A stretch of DNA of 64,000 nucleotides, from assembly GCA_036346205.1 (NCBI GenBank), contig JARFJB010001976.1, positions 11,707,501 to 11,771,500 on the forward strand, written 5' to 3'. Within the stretch, counting starts at the first letter, position 1; every line of letters begins with the position of its first letter. Both the position numbers and the translations under genes were made by a program. Positions 11,180 to 23,000 of the stretch are shown piece by piece. Source of the DNA: Vesta saturnalis. Lineage: Eukaryota; Arthropoda; Insecta; Coleoptera; Lampyridae. Under the pieces are notes generated by a model. The model was not told the DNA's origin, searched no databases, and worked only from the letters and a program-made list of their open reading frames with translations.

Positions 11180-11230
11180 TTAGTTGATTAAATGTTCGAA
11201 TTGTTCACCGTTGGCTGCTATGCAGCTACG
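11180..11230 (-). pseudogene. C-terminal end of the E7 transposase
   Basis: Minus-strand RSCIAANGEQFEHLIN followed by a stop. The motif Asn-Gly-x-x-Phe-Glu-His-Leu is the usual last turn of these transposases (compare WQFEHLN in E1 and QQNGGHIEHLL in E3). It lies right next to the left inverted repeat, as expected. Upstream code is cut off by an AT-rich stretch and then the LINE A1 poly-T tail. Confidence 0.7.
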
Positions 11231-11326
11231 AATTATTTACTTATTTATTATTTTTTTTAGGTTAGTATGCTCATGCTTTTGATTAGTATGCTTATATCTT
11301 ATGCCTTATATGCTTATTCGTAGACC

Positions 11327-13925
11327 TTTTTTTTTTTTTATGATTGTGGACCGGAATAGGCTTAATAAGGCCTATCGTGCTAAAGCACTCAGGAACACTT
11401 AGGAGGATGGATAGAGGGATAATGAATTGCCAATAGATGCCTATGAACAGCTACCTTAAATTTTCTCATATCATAAGTGAGAAGAAAACAGGAACTAGGG
11501 AGATCATTCCAGAGTTTAGAAGCCGTGTAGAAAAATGTGGATTGCGCCCGTTTGGTACGACAAGTGGAGATTTGTACTGCATACTGATGATGTGAATGAG
11601 CGAACCAAGTGTTTCTAGCAAAGATAGCCGGAGATGGTATCAAAGAATGTAATTCACAAGCACAATAGCCGTTGTAATAACGATAATACAAAGAAAGAAC
11701 TAAAACCATCCTTCTATGCTCAAAGGACTGTATGTGAGAAGTTAAGGACGGGTCATTTATAAGCCTAATCGCTCTCTTTTGAATACGATCAACGATATCG
11801 AAAGCGCATTGGGGAGCACTAACCCAAAGGTGAGAATTATATTCCAGATGAGGCCGAATTTTGGCCTTATACAGCAGAAGGAGTTGTCGAGAGGTAAAGT
11901 ACTGCTTAGATCTGTACAAAAAGCCTATTTTAAAAGCAGCTGTTTTGATAGCTGACAGAAGATGGTCAACCCATGAGAGATTTGAAGATACAGTCATACC
12001 CAACAGAGTAATAGAGTCTGAAAACTTAAGAACTGAGCCATTCATACTTACAACAGGAAATGATCGATCTTTTTTGGCGGACATAAGGCAACACTGAGTT
12101 TTGTTAGCATTAAATTTAACTAGATTATTGCTTCCCCATTCGAGAATACGTTGAATGTCTTTTTTGATTGAATTTGCCATTTCAGCTTTAATGTCTTGAT
12201 TTGACATAGAAGGTGGATTATCACTATGAGTAGACTGAGATGAACTACAGTGAAGAGTGCTATCTTCAGCAAAGCAATGGATGGGGTTAGTTGTTGAAGA
12301 AATAAGGTCGTTTATGTACAGCAGAAAAAGTGTAGGCGCTATAACGGATCCCTGTGGTACGCCCGCGTTAATGCCAACTTCTTTTGAAAAAAAGCCATCA
12401 ACTACGACACGTATTCGTCTTTTATCAAGGAATCTATAAACCCAGTTGATGAGCGTATCATTTAACCCAAACGATGTGAGTTTGGCAAGTAAACACTTAT
12501 GCCAAACTTGGTCAAATGCCTTTGAGATATCTACAGCGACTACAACTGTTTCACCGGACTGCTCTACTGTATTGTTCCAAACTTGGGTCACATATGAAAG
12601 AAGATCGCCTGTTGAACGACTTTGCCTAAACCCATATTGGTGGCCACTAAGGAGTTTGTTAGTTTTATTTTTTAAAGATATTGCATTAGAACAAGCCTTA
12701 TTGAACCAGGGTTGGGAACGTGAATGACCTACACGGTACTGTTTTTTCGGAATGTATAACTCCATTCCCATGAGGATGACTTCAGATACTGAAAGAGCGA
12801 TGTCCGAAGAAGAGGACGACTTAAAACAATATTCACGCCATGGAAAGGTTGCAAAAAATCCGTAAATCACTCCATCGAGCTGACTTAAAACACCACACGG
12901 TTCTATCGGTTTTGCGAACAACAGTGGAATTAGGTACAGTAGAAATGATTTTTATTAGACAATGGTCGGAAAGACCTAAAGGCGAAAGAACGGAAGTTTT
13001 ATAAACAAGAGGGTTTGATGTAAGAAAGAGATCTAGAAGATGTGGAGTAAGGTTAGGGTTATCAGGGATTCTTGTGGGTTCAGAAATCATTTGTGTAAGA
13101 TCACATGAAATAGCAAATGTTTCTGCACTATGACCAGCGGGATTTGTAGTAGATGAAAATTGAAGCCAATTAGAGTTATGAACATTGAAATCGCCTACAA
13201 ATGAGATATCGCAAGATGGAAACTCAGGCAGGAGATAGTCAACTTTCATACTAAGGTAATCGAAGAAGACTTGAAAGTTGCTGTCATTAGGAGACCTATA
13301 AATGCAACAGTAGAATTTCACAAAATTAGGACCAGAATGTATAAACCAAATCACGTCAAAATTTTTATTTTCTAAGGAAGAAACCCTCTTGCAAAGCAAT
13401 TCTGTCCTTGATGTACGCACATACGCCTCCTTTATATCGAAAGTTAGAGTGAAGATGGTATTGAGGAAATTGCAAGTCGGGTGACTCGGAGCTTTCAGAG
13501 GAGACTTGTGTTTCAGATAGAAACAATATATCGGGTTGCAATTGTTCAAGATGTTGGTGAATAGCATTAAGATTAGACCTTATACCGCGGATGTTGCAGT
13601 AGTGAATCAGAAAGATGATACTTTCGATGACCGAGGTCGCTTGGGCCCTGCCCTCCCGGACATCCGAGTGGGGCAGGATTTTACGTCCGGAATTTATAAC
13701 CCTAGAAACCGCAGCCATCTTATTTTTTAATTTGGGACTTTTAATCCGATAGGAAGACAGTGAGGGCGAGAAAGAAGAATAAGGATGAGAATAGATTAAG
13801 GATGATGGAAAAGGTAACCGGCTGCCCTTGCTGAGCTCAGAAAATCGGAGACCCAATATTAAGGAGCCCATGGTATGGGTGGTGGTACCTCCAAGGCTGG
13901 CATGGAGTATACATGCCTACCACCT
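11327..13925 (-). mobile_element. LINE A copy 1: defective Jockey/CR1-group non-LTR retrotransposon
   Basis: Minus orientation; the 3' end is a run of A (T13 at 11327-11339 on plus) after CACAATCAT. It is nearly collinear with copy 2 (20070-23143), but about 480 bp between the endonuclease-RT linker and RT block 2 are deleted (near 12650). Its 5' part touches the 3' part of LINE B, which has the same orientation. The two copies look perhaps 95% identical, so this family has moved fairly recently compared with the DNA elements. Confidence 0.85.
11389..13871 (-). pseudogene. LINE A1 endonuclease/reverse transcriptase, frameshifted and deleted
   Basis: AP-type endonuclease: LFLSETQ (metal-binding Glu), VGDFNVHNSNW and LGLSDHCLIK (the SDH motif), split over two frames (13365-13871 and 12833-13567). 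Then RT: VDISKAFDQVWHK (block A, catalytic Asp), AGVPQGSVIAPTLF (block B), CFAEDSTLH where the usual FADD reads FAED, and NANKTQCCLMS. The C-terminal domain includes HLEYNSHLWVS and ASKLWNDLPSS. The Asp-to-Glu change in the active site, the internal deletion and frame changes make it inactive. No ORF1 is present. Confidence 0.85.
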
Positions 13926-14149
13926 TGCAAGGATTCCTCCTCTTTAGCCCTGGTCATTCCATTATTGTTGGTGTTGCGACATTTTTTTGTAATTGTGTGG
14001 TTTACAATCATGAGTTTATTATTTTTGGTGTAAAAAAAAAGATAATTTGTTGAGGGTTTGTTATTTGGTGTAAAAAAAAAGGTTAAAGGTCTAATTTATT
14101 ACTGTTGTGAATATTTAGATTTAGGTGTGCGTGTACTTGAGTGTGGCGA

Positions 14150-17100
14150 GGGGTGTAAGGGTGTTAACGATTCGTTAGCCGGTATCCTTGAATGGTCGTT
14201 ATCCAGTAGACGGTGGGATGCGGAGTGCATATGGGATGTTAGCGAAAGTCTCTTCTATCTCCTTTGGGATGTCGTCTAATAATTGGGTTAAGATCGCGGG
14301 GAAGTGTTTAAATTTAAGTTTGGGTTTTTTCCGTGGGAATTTGGGAGGTTGGTAGGTGTAGCAAGTTGTGATGATTTCTTTGGTAGGGATGGTATCACCG
14401 AAAATCCTTTTATGTGCAAAGTTTTTCTGAAGTGTTTGGATTCTGTTTGTGCTTGGTGGTATGTTTGCGTGTTGTGTTGTGAGGTTGCTGGGGTACCTGA
14501 AGGGTAGCCCGTGTATACGTCTAAATATCCGGCGTTCACACGATGCTATAGAGGAAAGGTGATTAGGGTTAATATTTGTGTATATTGGTGCTCAGAAATC
14601 CAGGACGGATGTAAGTTTTGTATGTGTGTTGGAGTGTTTTGTGGTGACAACCTCTGATTCGACCCCGGAGGTCGCCCAGTAGGTTTGCACGGTTTCTAAT
14701 TCTGTTAAGTGTTTTCCTAACATCGGGGAGCCAATTAAGTGTTCTGGTGAATAGGATATCTAGATATGTAATTTGGTTTTGAAGGAGGATGCTCTGTTGG
14801 TTAATGGTGAGGGAGATATTTCTGGAGGATAGGTTTGGGAATTTGTCTTCGACGTAGTTAGGGTGGCGGAAAAGGATTGCTTGGGTTTTGGAGGGATTAA
14901 TTGAAACTCTCCACCGGTTGGCCCAGTTGGAAAAGTTCCGAAGGGTTTTGGATATGCGGTTGGAGGCCGTTTCGCTGTTCCGATTAACCGACCAGAAGGC
15001 GGAGTCATCTGCAAACTGCGCAACGACTACTCCGGGTTGGGTAACTTGAGGGATATCTGAAGCAAATATGGTGTAAAGGATGGGGGCTAAAGCAGAACTT
15101 TGCGGAACGCCTGCAGTGGGTTGGAAAGGGTCTGAGAGGTTTTTCCCTACTTTCACCCTGACCGATCGATTGGTCAGGTACGAAAGCATGAGTTTCGAGA
15201 AGGGGTCGGGAATGTTAAGGTTTCGGATCTTTTGAAGGAGACCGGCGTGCCAGATCCTGTCAAATGCTTGCTTAATATCCAAGAACACAGACTGATCGCA
15301 TTGCTTATGATTGAATGCTCTGGTGGTCTCGGTAAGCAGCTTCAACAAGGGATCGTGACACGTCCGGTTTGGGCGGAAGCCGAATTGGCTGTTTGGAAGG
15401 AGGTCGTTATACTCTAGGTGTTCCCTGAGCCGTCTGGCTAGAATTTGCTCGAAGCATTTTCCGAGGCAACTCAGGAGGGATATGGGTCTGTAGGAATTAG
15501 ATGAGGTTAAGTCTTCGTGAGGTTTTGGTATCATGACGGTGGAGGCCGATTTCCAATCCGTCGGGAAGTAAGAGAGGGTTAAGCACTTATTGCACATGTT
15601 TGAGAGTAGTTGGAGGCATGGGCCGGGTAGGTGGTGTAAGATTCTTCTATTGAGGCCGTCGCGGCCTGGGGCTGAGTTTTTACCTTTTTTAAAATAGGCA
15701 TTGACCTGGTCGGGCGTAATTGGGGCGTAGAAAGGATTCTCGTTGTCGAGTGAGGGTTCGGGAAGGTTAAGGTTTCGGAATTCCTCGAAGCGGTTCTCGA
15801 GGAATTCCTTAAAAACAGGATCGAATTGGGGATCATTGGGGGATTGGAATATGGATTGGAGGCGGTGATCAAAGAAATCGCCCTTTCCTTGGTCGGAGGA
15901 GATTAGGTTGCCCTGAAGATCGGTTAGATGGGATTTGGGGTTAGCTTTTCTTCTAATCAATCTGTCAGACCGTTGCCAAAAGCGTTTACCATCTCGATAA
16001 TCCAACTGGGAAGTGGCTTTAGCCCAGGAGTCTTTTGTGTGTTTATTGACTTCTCGCCTGATTAAGGTGTTAAGGCGATTGTATTCCGTCTTGAGAGCCG
16101 GGTCCCTGGATCTCAAGAATTGACGATTGATTCGTTTCTTCTCTTTGATCCTGTTCACTATGTGTCGTGGGAGCGGTTTTTTGGAAATGTCGATGTTTTT
16201 GAGCGGGACTGAGGTATCGACCGCTTCTGTAATAACGGAAGTTAGGTCGCTAATGGCTCTCTCGAGATCTTGGGTGGTTTGAAGATCGGGTGTAGAAAGG
16301 TTGTTGGAGATGTGTTCGGCGAACACATTCCAGTCTGCATTCGAAAAATCTTTAATGATTGTGTTTTGAGGGGGTGTTGGGGGAGCTGTACAAAATAAAG
16401 TTTTTACCAGCAGTGGAATATGATCTGAAGTGATCGTGGTGCCTAGAAAGCACTCACGATCGAAGTAGTGTGCTATTGATTCGGAAACTATTATGTGATC
16501 TATTATTGAGGCCCCTAAGTGGTCAAAATACGTAAGTTGTGTATTGGCGATCCCCAACATTGGCAACTGTAACAGAGCAGATGATAGTCTATTGCCGTTT
16601 TCATTTGTTGTGGTGTCACCGAATTGAATATGGCGGGCATTGAAGTCACCTAGGATGACTGCATTTGGGAGACTGGAGGCATAAACTAACAGGTCATCGG
16701 AAAGTGTATTGTGCCCGGGTGGATTGTAATAAGATATAAATATTATAGGAGTGAAGAAGTGCACCGTTGCAGCTACGCATTCGAATTGCTGCAGGTGCGC
16801 AGGTAGTGGAAATGGAGTTGAAGGGTAACAGTTTTTAATTAGGAGGGCTGTTCCGTGTGCGCTATTGTTGAGGAAGGAATTATAGGTGTTAAATTGTAGT
16901 GTGCATTTTTGTGAGAGTTTGGTTTCTGTGATTGAAAGGACGTGTACATTGTGTTCGTGTAGGAAGTGTTTAATTAGGGAGCGTTTCCGACGAACGCCCC
17001 TAGCATTAATGGTCCCTGTTATGATGTCTATTAGGAACAAAGGCGTTGAAGGATGGTGGTGGCGGACTACGGCGACCTTTCTCCGCGTACCGGCTACGCA

Positions 17101-17346
17101 GACATTGATACGCCGTTGGAAAAAGTTGAGGGATAAGGATTTGATGGTTCGGATAACTCTACGTTGGTGGTTAGGGAACAGGTCTAGGAGAGAGTGTGTA
17201 AGGACTTGTATAAATGATTTGATAGTGACGGGATCTGTGTCGGGAATAGGTTTAAGGTGTGTGGTGTCTTCTGAGTCAGACTCGTCAGATATGATGGGAT
17301 CGAGGATTGCCATCTGTGACGGAGAACTGGGAGGTTCCCGTCGCAT
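14150..17346 (-). pseudogene. LINE B ORF2: AP endonuclease and reverse transcriptase
   Basis: One 925-codon open frame (17346-14569) holds a tail of ORF1 (MRREPPSSPSQ), then the endonuclease from about residue 110 (RKRSLIKHFLHEHNVHVLSI, TETKL, ILGDFNARH, TITSDHIPLL). RT follows from about residue 560: GKNSAPGRDGLNRRIL, SYRPISLLSCLGKCFE, SQFGFRPNRTCHD, SVFLDIKQAFDRIWH (block A), TAGVPQSSALAPILY (block B) and AQFADDSAFW (active-site FADD intact). NPSKTQAILF follows. A frameshift at about 14590 moves the C-terminal part to another frame (ERRIFRRIHGLPFRYPS onward to about 14150). The single lesion makes it the best-preserved retrotransposon gene here. Confidence 0.88.
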
Positions 17347-17349
17347 CCG

Positions 17350-17925
17350 GCACTTAAAGTAGTAGGTGGGGTGGGCATCCCGCAGTTGCTACACTTTGGG
17401 TTTGCCGCGGACTTGCAGGATGTGGATCTGTGGCTTCCGCCACAGTTGGGACACTGGATCGATCGGGAGGGACACTCCTCAGAGGTATGTCCCACCTGCG
17501 TGCAGGTGACACAATACATGGGGAGAGGTGTAGGGATGATGGAGGGTTCGCAACGATAGTGTCTCCCGAACATGGAGACACCGGTTGCTAGAAGGAACTC
17601 AAGGGTGGTTTGGGAGTTTGTAATGATTCGGACTAGGGATGTGGGGGTATTGGTAGCCTTCGAGGTGATACGCACGGCCTTTCTCACGTGAGGCAGGTCG
17701 ATTGCATCGAGGATCTCGTCGGTAAGGATGTCCTTATCCACGTGACGAATCACGCAGGAAAAGGAAGGAGGTCTAGGAATGGAGTTAGGTTTGCGGGGTC
17801 CGGATAACTGGGTTAGGGTTAGGGAAAGTTCTCCGAAATGGTGACGCAGCTGAAGTTGCGTTCCATCCGATAAAGGAAAGGAGGTTTCGAGGAGGCAGGT
17901 GTGGTTGTGGTTGAACGTTAAGTTT
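17350..17925 (-). pseudogene. LINE B ORF1: nucleic-acid-binding protein with CCHC zinc knuckles
   Basis: After a frame change near 17770 the protein reads VIRHVDKDILTDEILDAI and LVRIITNSQTTLEFLLA, which is the usual Jockey-clade ORF1 RNA-binding-like segment. Then come CVTCTQVGHTSEEC, CPNCGGSHRSTSC and a third knuckle beginning CSNCG whose second half (HPTYYFKC) is in another frame. ORF1 proteins coat the element RNA. The third-knuckle frame runs straight into the ORF2 frame starting at 17346. Confidence 0.75.
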
Positions 17926-17944
17926 TTTTTTTTCGTATTTTAAA

Positions 17945-18015
17945 TGCGTTTCTTTTAATAAAGTGTAGTATTCAGAAACTCTGCGTTTCATTAAAACCTC
18001 ACGAATTAAAACCCA
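17945..18015 (+). repeat. 3' part of a copia 5' LTR
   Basis: It contains a polyadenylation-type AATAAA (17958-17963 region) and ends ...ACGAATTAAAACCCA. The same terminal sequence recurs at 20046-20069 and, after LINE A2, at 23144-23156, identifying it as an LTR end. The upstream part of the LTR is lost to LINE B. Confidence 0.7.
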
Positions 18016-18017
18016 AA

Positions 18018-18031
18018 GGTTATGGGCCCAG
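18018..18031 (+). promoter_or_regulatory. Copia-type primer binding site
   Basis: GGTTATGGGCCCAG is complementary to the anticodon arm of initiator tRNA-Met (CTGGGCCCATAACC). Copia itself is known to prime from an internal initiator tRNA-Met fragment and not from the 3' end, and this match sits two bases after the LTR end, where a primer site belongs. Confidence 0.75.
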
Positions 18032-18094
18032 AATTTGTGTGAAACTTAAAGAAATAGTTCAGGAAAATTTGTGAGGTTAAAAGGAGAATTAATC

Positions 18095-18676
18095 ATGGCT
18101 GCCGGGAATCAACAACTGTTCACAGTGAAACCGTTTGATGGAAATAATTTTTCAAACTGGGAATTTAGGATCAAGTTGTTAGAGCAGGCCAGTGTGTTAG
18201 AAGTTCTAATCAAGGAACCTCCAGTAGCAGACCCAGAACTTGCAGTATTTAGCAAGAATGATATTAAAGCCCGTAATATCATTGTTCAGTGTACATCTGA
18301 CAACATGCTGGAAATAATTAAAACTAAGGAAACTGCAAAGGATATAATTGATACATTAGAAAGTACGTATAATAAGAAGGGGTCATTTTTCCAAGTTCAA
18401 CTCCAGAGAAAGTTACGTGGATTAAAGTTTACGGAACAAGCATCATTAACTACATTTTTATTAGAGTTTGACCAAGTTGTGTCGGAATTAAAAGCAGCAG
18501 GAGGTCCTGAGAACGAATTGATTTGTCAGCTACTGTCAGCGATGCCAAAAAGTTTTCAGGCAGTGGCGACAGCTATCGATGTACTGTTCTCACAAGATGA
18601 GTCGAAGGTAACAATAGACTTCGTAAAGAACAAATTTTTGCTTGAAGAATCTAGAAAACAGAAAATAGAAATGTAG
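18095..18676 (+). pseudogene. copia gag
   Basis: Start ATG at 18095 (MAAGNQQLFTVKPFDG). It contains the UBN2/copia-gag pattern NFSNWEFRIKLLEQ, DIIDTLESTYNKKG and LRGLKFTEQASLTTFLLEFD, then SELKAAGGPENELICQLLSA. This protein forms the virus-like particle. A one-base shift near 18660-18676 puts the frame into a TAG, while the sequence continues in another frame as NVAFVGYRNKQWNQKPG up to the zinc knuckle. Confidence 0.88.
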
Positions 18677-19299
18677 CATTTGTTGGTTATAGAAATAAGC
18701 AGTGGAATCAAAAGCCAGGAAATACAAGTAGAAGTTCTACGTATTTTCCATTTAAATGTCATTTTTGCCATGAAGTTGGGCATGTGAAACGAAACTGCCC
18801 GAAGAATAAACAGAAACATGCAAGTGTAGTAGAAAAAGAAGATAAAAACGAAGAAGAAATATCATTTTTGACAGCTGATGTGAAAGAAGGTAACAGTTCG
18901 AGATGCATTATAGAAAAATCTGATCTACAAGAATTAAAGTTTGTTATGGACAGCGGAGCGACCCATCACTTATTACAGATTGATTTTCAAGAGAAAATAA
19001 CCAATGAAAAGCAGGTAAATCATCAAGTTAATGTTGCAAAAAGAGCTCAGAATACGCTAGTAATAAAAGAAGGTGATCTATGCTTATTTAATGACAGCGG
19101 TACAAAAGTTATTATAAGAGATGTATGGGTATACAAGGAACTGTCACACAACCTTCTGTCAGTAAGGAAGCTTGAAGAAGCTGGATGCGAAGTAATTTTT
19201 AAAAATAAGGAAGTAGTCGTACAGAAAGGAAGTAAAGTAATATTAAAAGGTAATAAACAAAGAAATTTGTATATAGTGAGCTTCAACAGAAAAAGCTAA
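18677..19299 (+). pseudogene. copia gag zinc knuckle and aspartic protease
   Basis: It continues from gag in a shifted frame: zinc knuckle CHFCHEVGHVKRNC (CX2CX4HX4C), then the protease active site FVMDSGATHHLL (Asp-Ser-Gly) near 18942 and the copia segment LSHNLLSVRKLEEAGCEVIF. It ends by frameshift at 19299. The protease would release gag and pol products. Confidence 0.85.
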
Positions 19300-20040
19300 T
19301 CTAAGTAGCGCAGAAAATCAGATGCTTATTCACAGAAGAATGGGTCATTCGAGTAAATTTCCACCACCAGAAGTATGTGAGACATGTATCGAAGCCAAAC
19401 AGACTAGACTACCTTTCAGAATTTTAGAGGAAGAAAGAAAAGCGAGAAGAGTACTGGAAGTGGTGTGCTCTGATGTGTGCGGTCCTATCAGCCGTGCTAC
19501 ACATAATGGAAAAAGGTATTATGTCACTTTCTTAGACCATTTCTCCCACTTCTGTGTGTGTTATTTTATCACTAATAAAAGGGAGGTTTTTAGTAAATTT
19601 GAAGAATATGTTATGTATGTTAAGTCGAAATTTAATACTAATATAGAAAGAATAAGATGTGATAACGGAGGGGAATATTCTTCACACAAGTTTCAAGATT
19701 TTTGTAAGAAACAAGGCATAAAATTGCAATATACGGTCCCAAGAAACCCTGAGCAAAATGGGGTAGCCCAAAGGGTAAATAGAACTATACTAGATAAAGC
19801 AAGGTGCCTCATAATAGTTGCAAAGTTGGATAAAGAACTCTGGGGATAAGCAGTAAGAACCGCCATATATTTAACGAACAGAACCCCTAGTTCGACTTTA
19901 CCTAATAAACAAGTACCCTCTGAAATTTGGTTTGGTTATAAACCAGATTTGAGTAAAATAAAATTGTTGGCTATATAGCATATAACCTGATACCTAAAGA
20001 AGATCGACAATCAAAATTAAAGAGTAGAAGTCAAAAATTG
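19300..20040 (+). pseudogene. copia integrase with altered catalytic residue
   Basis: Starts with the zinc-binding His region (LIHRRMGH, then CETCIEAKQ). Core: SDVCGPIS (first Asp), RCDNGGEY (second Asp), and NPEQNGVAQRVNRT, where copia-type integrases normally have Glu in GVAERxNRT; the Gln here removes the third catalytic residue. An in-frame TAA at 19847-19849 replaces a residue in LWGxAVRTAIYLTNRTP, and more stops follow in the FGYKPDLSKIKLL segment. The final recognisable part is IPKEDRQSKLKSRSQKL, where the internal deletion starts. Confidence 0.85.
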
Positions 20041-20069
20041 ACATGCGTTTCATTAAAACCTTACGAATT

Positions 20070-23000
20070 TATTAGGTGGTAGGCATGTATACTCCATGCC
20101 AGCCGGGGAGGTACCACCACCCTTACCATGGGCTCCTTAATATTGGGTTTCCGATTTTCTGAGCTCGGTAAGGGCTGCCGGTTACCTTTTCCATCATCCT
20201 CAATCTATTCTCATCCTTATTCTTCCTTCTCGCCCTCACTGTCTTCCTATCGGATTAAAAGTCCCAAATTAAAAAATAAGATGGCTGTGGTTTCTAGGGT
20301 TATAAATTCCGGACGTAAAATCCTGCTCCATTCGGATGTCTGGGAGGGCAGGGCCCAAGCGATCTCGGTCATCGAAAGTATCAACTTTCTGATTCACTAC
20401 TGCAACATCCGCGGTATCAGGTCTAATCTTAATGCTATTCACCAACATCTTGAACAATTACAACTTGATATTTTGTTTCAATCTGAAACACAAGTCTTCT
20501 CTGAAAGCTCCGAGTCACCCGACTTGCCATTTCCTCAATACCATCTTCACTCTAACTTTCGATATAAAGGAGGCGTATGTGCCTACATCAAGGACAGAAT
20601 TGCTTGCAAGAGGGTTTTTTCCTTAGAAAATAAAAATTTTGACGTGATTTGGTTTAAACATTCTGGTCCTAATTTTGTGAAATTCTACTGTTGCATTTAT
20701 AGGTCTCCTAATGACAGCAACTTTCAAGACTTCTTCGATTACCTTAGTACGAAAGTTGACTATCTCCTGTCTCAGTTTCCATCTTGCGATATCTCATTTG
20801 TAGGCGATTTCAATGTTCATAACTCTAATTGGCTTCAATTTTCATCTACTACAAATCCCGCTGGTCATAGTGCAGAAACATTTGCTATTTCATGTGATCT
20901 TACACAAATGATTTCTGAACCCACAAGAATCTCTGATAACCCTAACCATACTCCACATCTTCTAGATCTCTTTCTTACATCAAACCCTCTTGTTTATAAA
21001 ACTTCCGTTCTTTCGCCTTTAGGTCTTTCCGACCATTGTCTAATAAAAATCATTTCTACTGTACCTAATTCCACTGTTGTTCGCAAAACCGATAGAACCT
21101 TGTGGTGTTTTAAGTCAGCTCGATGGAGTGATTTACGGGATTTCTTTGCAACCTTTCCATGGCGTGAATATTGTTTTAAGTCGTCCTCTTCTTCGGACAT
21201 CGCTCTTTCAGTATCTGAAGTCATCCTCATGGGAATGGAGTTATACATTCCGAAAAAAACAGTACCGTGTAGGTCATTCACGTTCCCAACCCTGGTTCAA
21301 TAAGGCTTGTTCTGATGCAATATCTTTAAAAAATAAATGGAAATCTAATAAATCGGTTGACAGTCATGTAGAATACGTTGGTGCTAGAAATATCTGCAAA
21401 AGTGTCATCACTAAAACTAAAAAGTTGTTCGAACAACGAAAATGCAATGAACTAGCTACATCTCCTTTAGGCAGTCGTAAATTTTGGTCTTTAGCAAAAG
21501 CCATTAGTAAGCTCTTAGAATCGATCATCAGTAGGCTTGATCTCAATAAGGCGACTGGCCCAGACGGTATCCAAGCTATTGTCTTAAAGAAATGTTCTCC
21601 CGAACTAGTACCAGTCCTATCTAAGCTCTATACGATCTCTATATCTTCTGGGAATTCCCTTCATCATGGAAGTTAGCAAATGTTCAACCTATTCCCAAAG
21701 AAGATGATAAGACCGATCCCTCAAATTACAGACCAATTGCCATCACTTCCATTTTGTCTAAAATCATGGAAAAAGCCATCAATCAGCAACTGCTCACGTT
21801 TCTTGAAACTAACAAACTCCTTAGTGACCATCAATATGGGTTTAGGCAAAGTCGTTCAACAGGCGATCTTCTTTCATATGTGACCCAAGTTTGGAACAAT
21901 ACAGTAGAGCAGTCCGGTGAAACAATTGTAGTCGCTTTAGATATCTCAAAAGCATTTGACCAAGTTTGGCATAAGTGTTTACTTGCCAAACTCACCTCGT
22001 TTGGGTTAAATGATACGCTCATCAACTGGGTTTCTAGTTTCCTTGATAAAAGACGAATACGTGTCGTAGTTGATGGCTTTTTTTTCAAAAGAAGTTAGCA
22101 TTAACGCGGGCGTACCACAGGGATCCGTTATAGCGCCTACACTTTTTCTGCTGTACATAAACGACCTTATTTCTTCAACAACTAACCCCATCCATTGCTT
22201 TGCTGACGATAGCACTCTTCACTGTAGTTCATCTCAGTCTACTCATAGTGATAATCCACCTTCTATGTCAAATCAAGAAATAAAAGCTGAAATGGCAAAT
22301 TCAATCAACAAAGACATTCAACGTATTCTCGAATGGGGAAGCAATAATCTAGCTAAATTTAATGCTAACAAAACTCAGTGTTGCCTTATGTCCGCCAAAA
22401 AAGATCGATCATTTCCTGTTGTAAGTATGAATGGCTCAGTTCTTAAGTTTTCAGACTCTATTACTCTGTTGGGTATGACTGTATCTTCAAATCTCTCATG
22501 GGTTGACCATATTCTGTCAGCTACCAAAACAGCTGCTCGTAAAATAGGCTTTTTGTACAGATCTAAGCAGTACTTTACCTCTCGACAACTCCTTTTGCTG
22601 TATAAGGCCCAAATTCGGCCTCATCTGGAATATCATTCTCACCTTTGGGTTAGTGCTCCCCAATACGCTCTCGATATCGTTGATCGTATTCAAAGAGAGG
22701 ATTAGGCTTATAAATGACCCGTCTTTAACTTCTCACATACAGTCCCTTGAGCATAGAAGGATGGTTTCAGTTCTTTCTTTGTATTATCGTTATTACAACG
22801 CCTATTGTGCTGGTGAATTACATTCTTTGATACCATCTCCGGCTATCTTTGCGTGAAACACTCGGTTCGCTCAATCACATCATCAGTATGCAGTACAAAT
22901 CTCCACTTGTCGTACCAAACGGGCGCAATCCACATTTTTCTACACGGCTTCTAAACTCTGGAATGATCTCCTCGTTCCTGTTTTCCTCTCACTTATGATA

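Larger units (their letters stand above)
13940..17930 (-). mobile_element. LINE B: Jockey-clade non-LTR retrotransposon, nearly full length
   Basis: GC-richer than its surroundings. In minus orientation it carries an ORF1 with zinc knuckles (from about 17925) and an endonuclease-RT ORF2 (to about 14150), followed by a short AT-rich 3' region. LINE A1 follows immediately at its 3' side, and the copia LTR remnant lies at its 5' side, so it probably inserted into or beside that LTR. Exact ends and target duplication could not be fixed. Confidence 0.8.
17945..20069 (+). mobile_element. Ty1/copia LTR retrotransposon remnant lacking RT and RNase H
   Basis: The order is LTR end, primer site, gag, protease and integrase; the sequence then jumps from the integrase C-terminal part (about 20040) directly to the 3' LTR end, so the whole reverse transcriptase/RNase H region is gone. 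The order integrase-before-RT is the copia type. LINE A2 is inserted in the 3' LTR end, with a 5-bp repeat GAATT on each side (20065-20069 and 23144-23148). Confidence 0.85.

Noticed and set aside
16886..17362. Plus-strand ORF of 158 codons opposite LINE B (and similar at 14058, 14304, 15232, 20994, 21831)
   Set aside because: Antisense shadows of the LINE endonuclease/RT frames.
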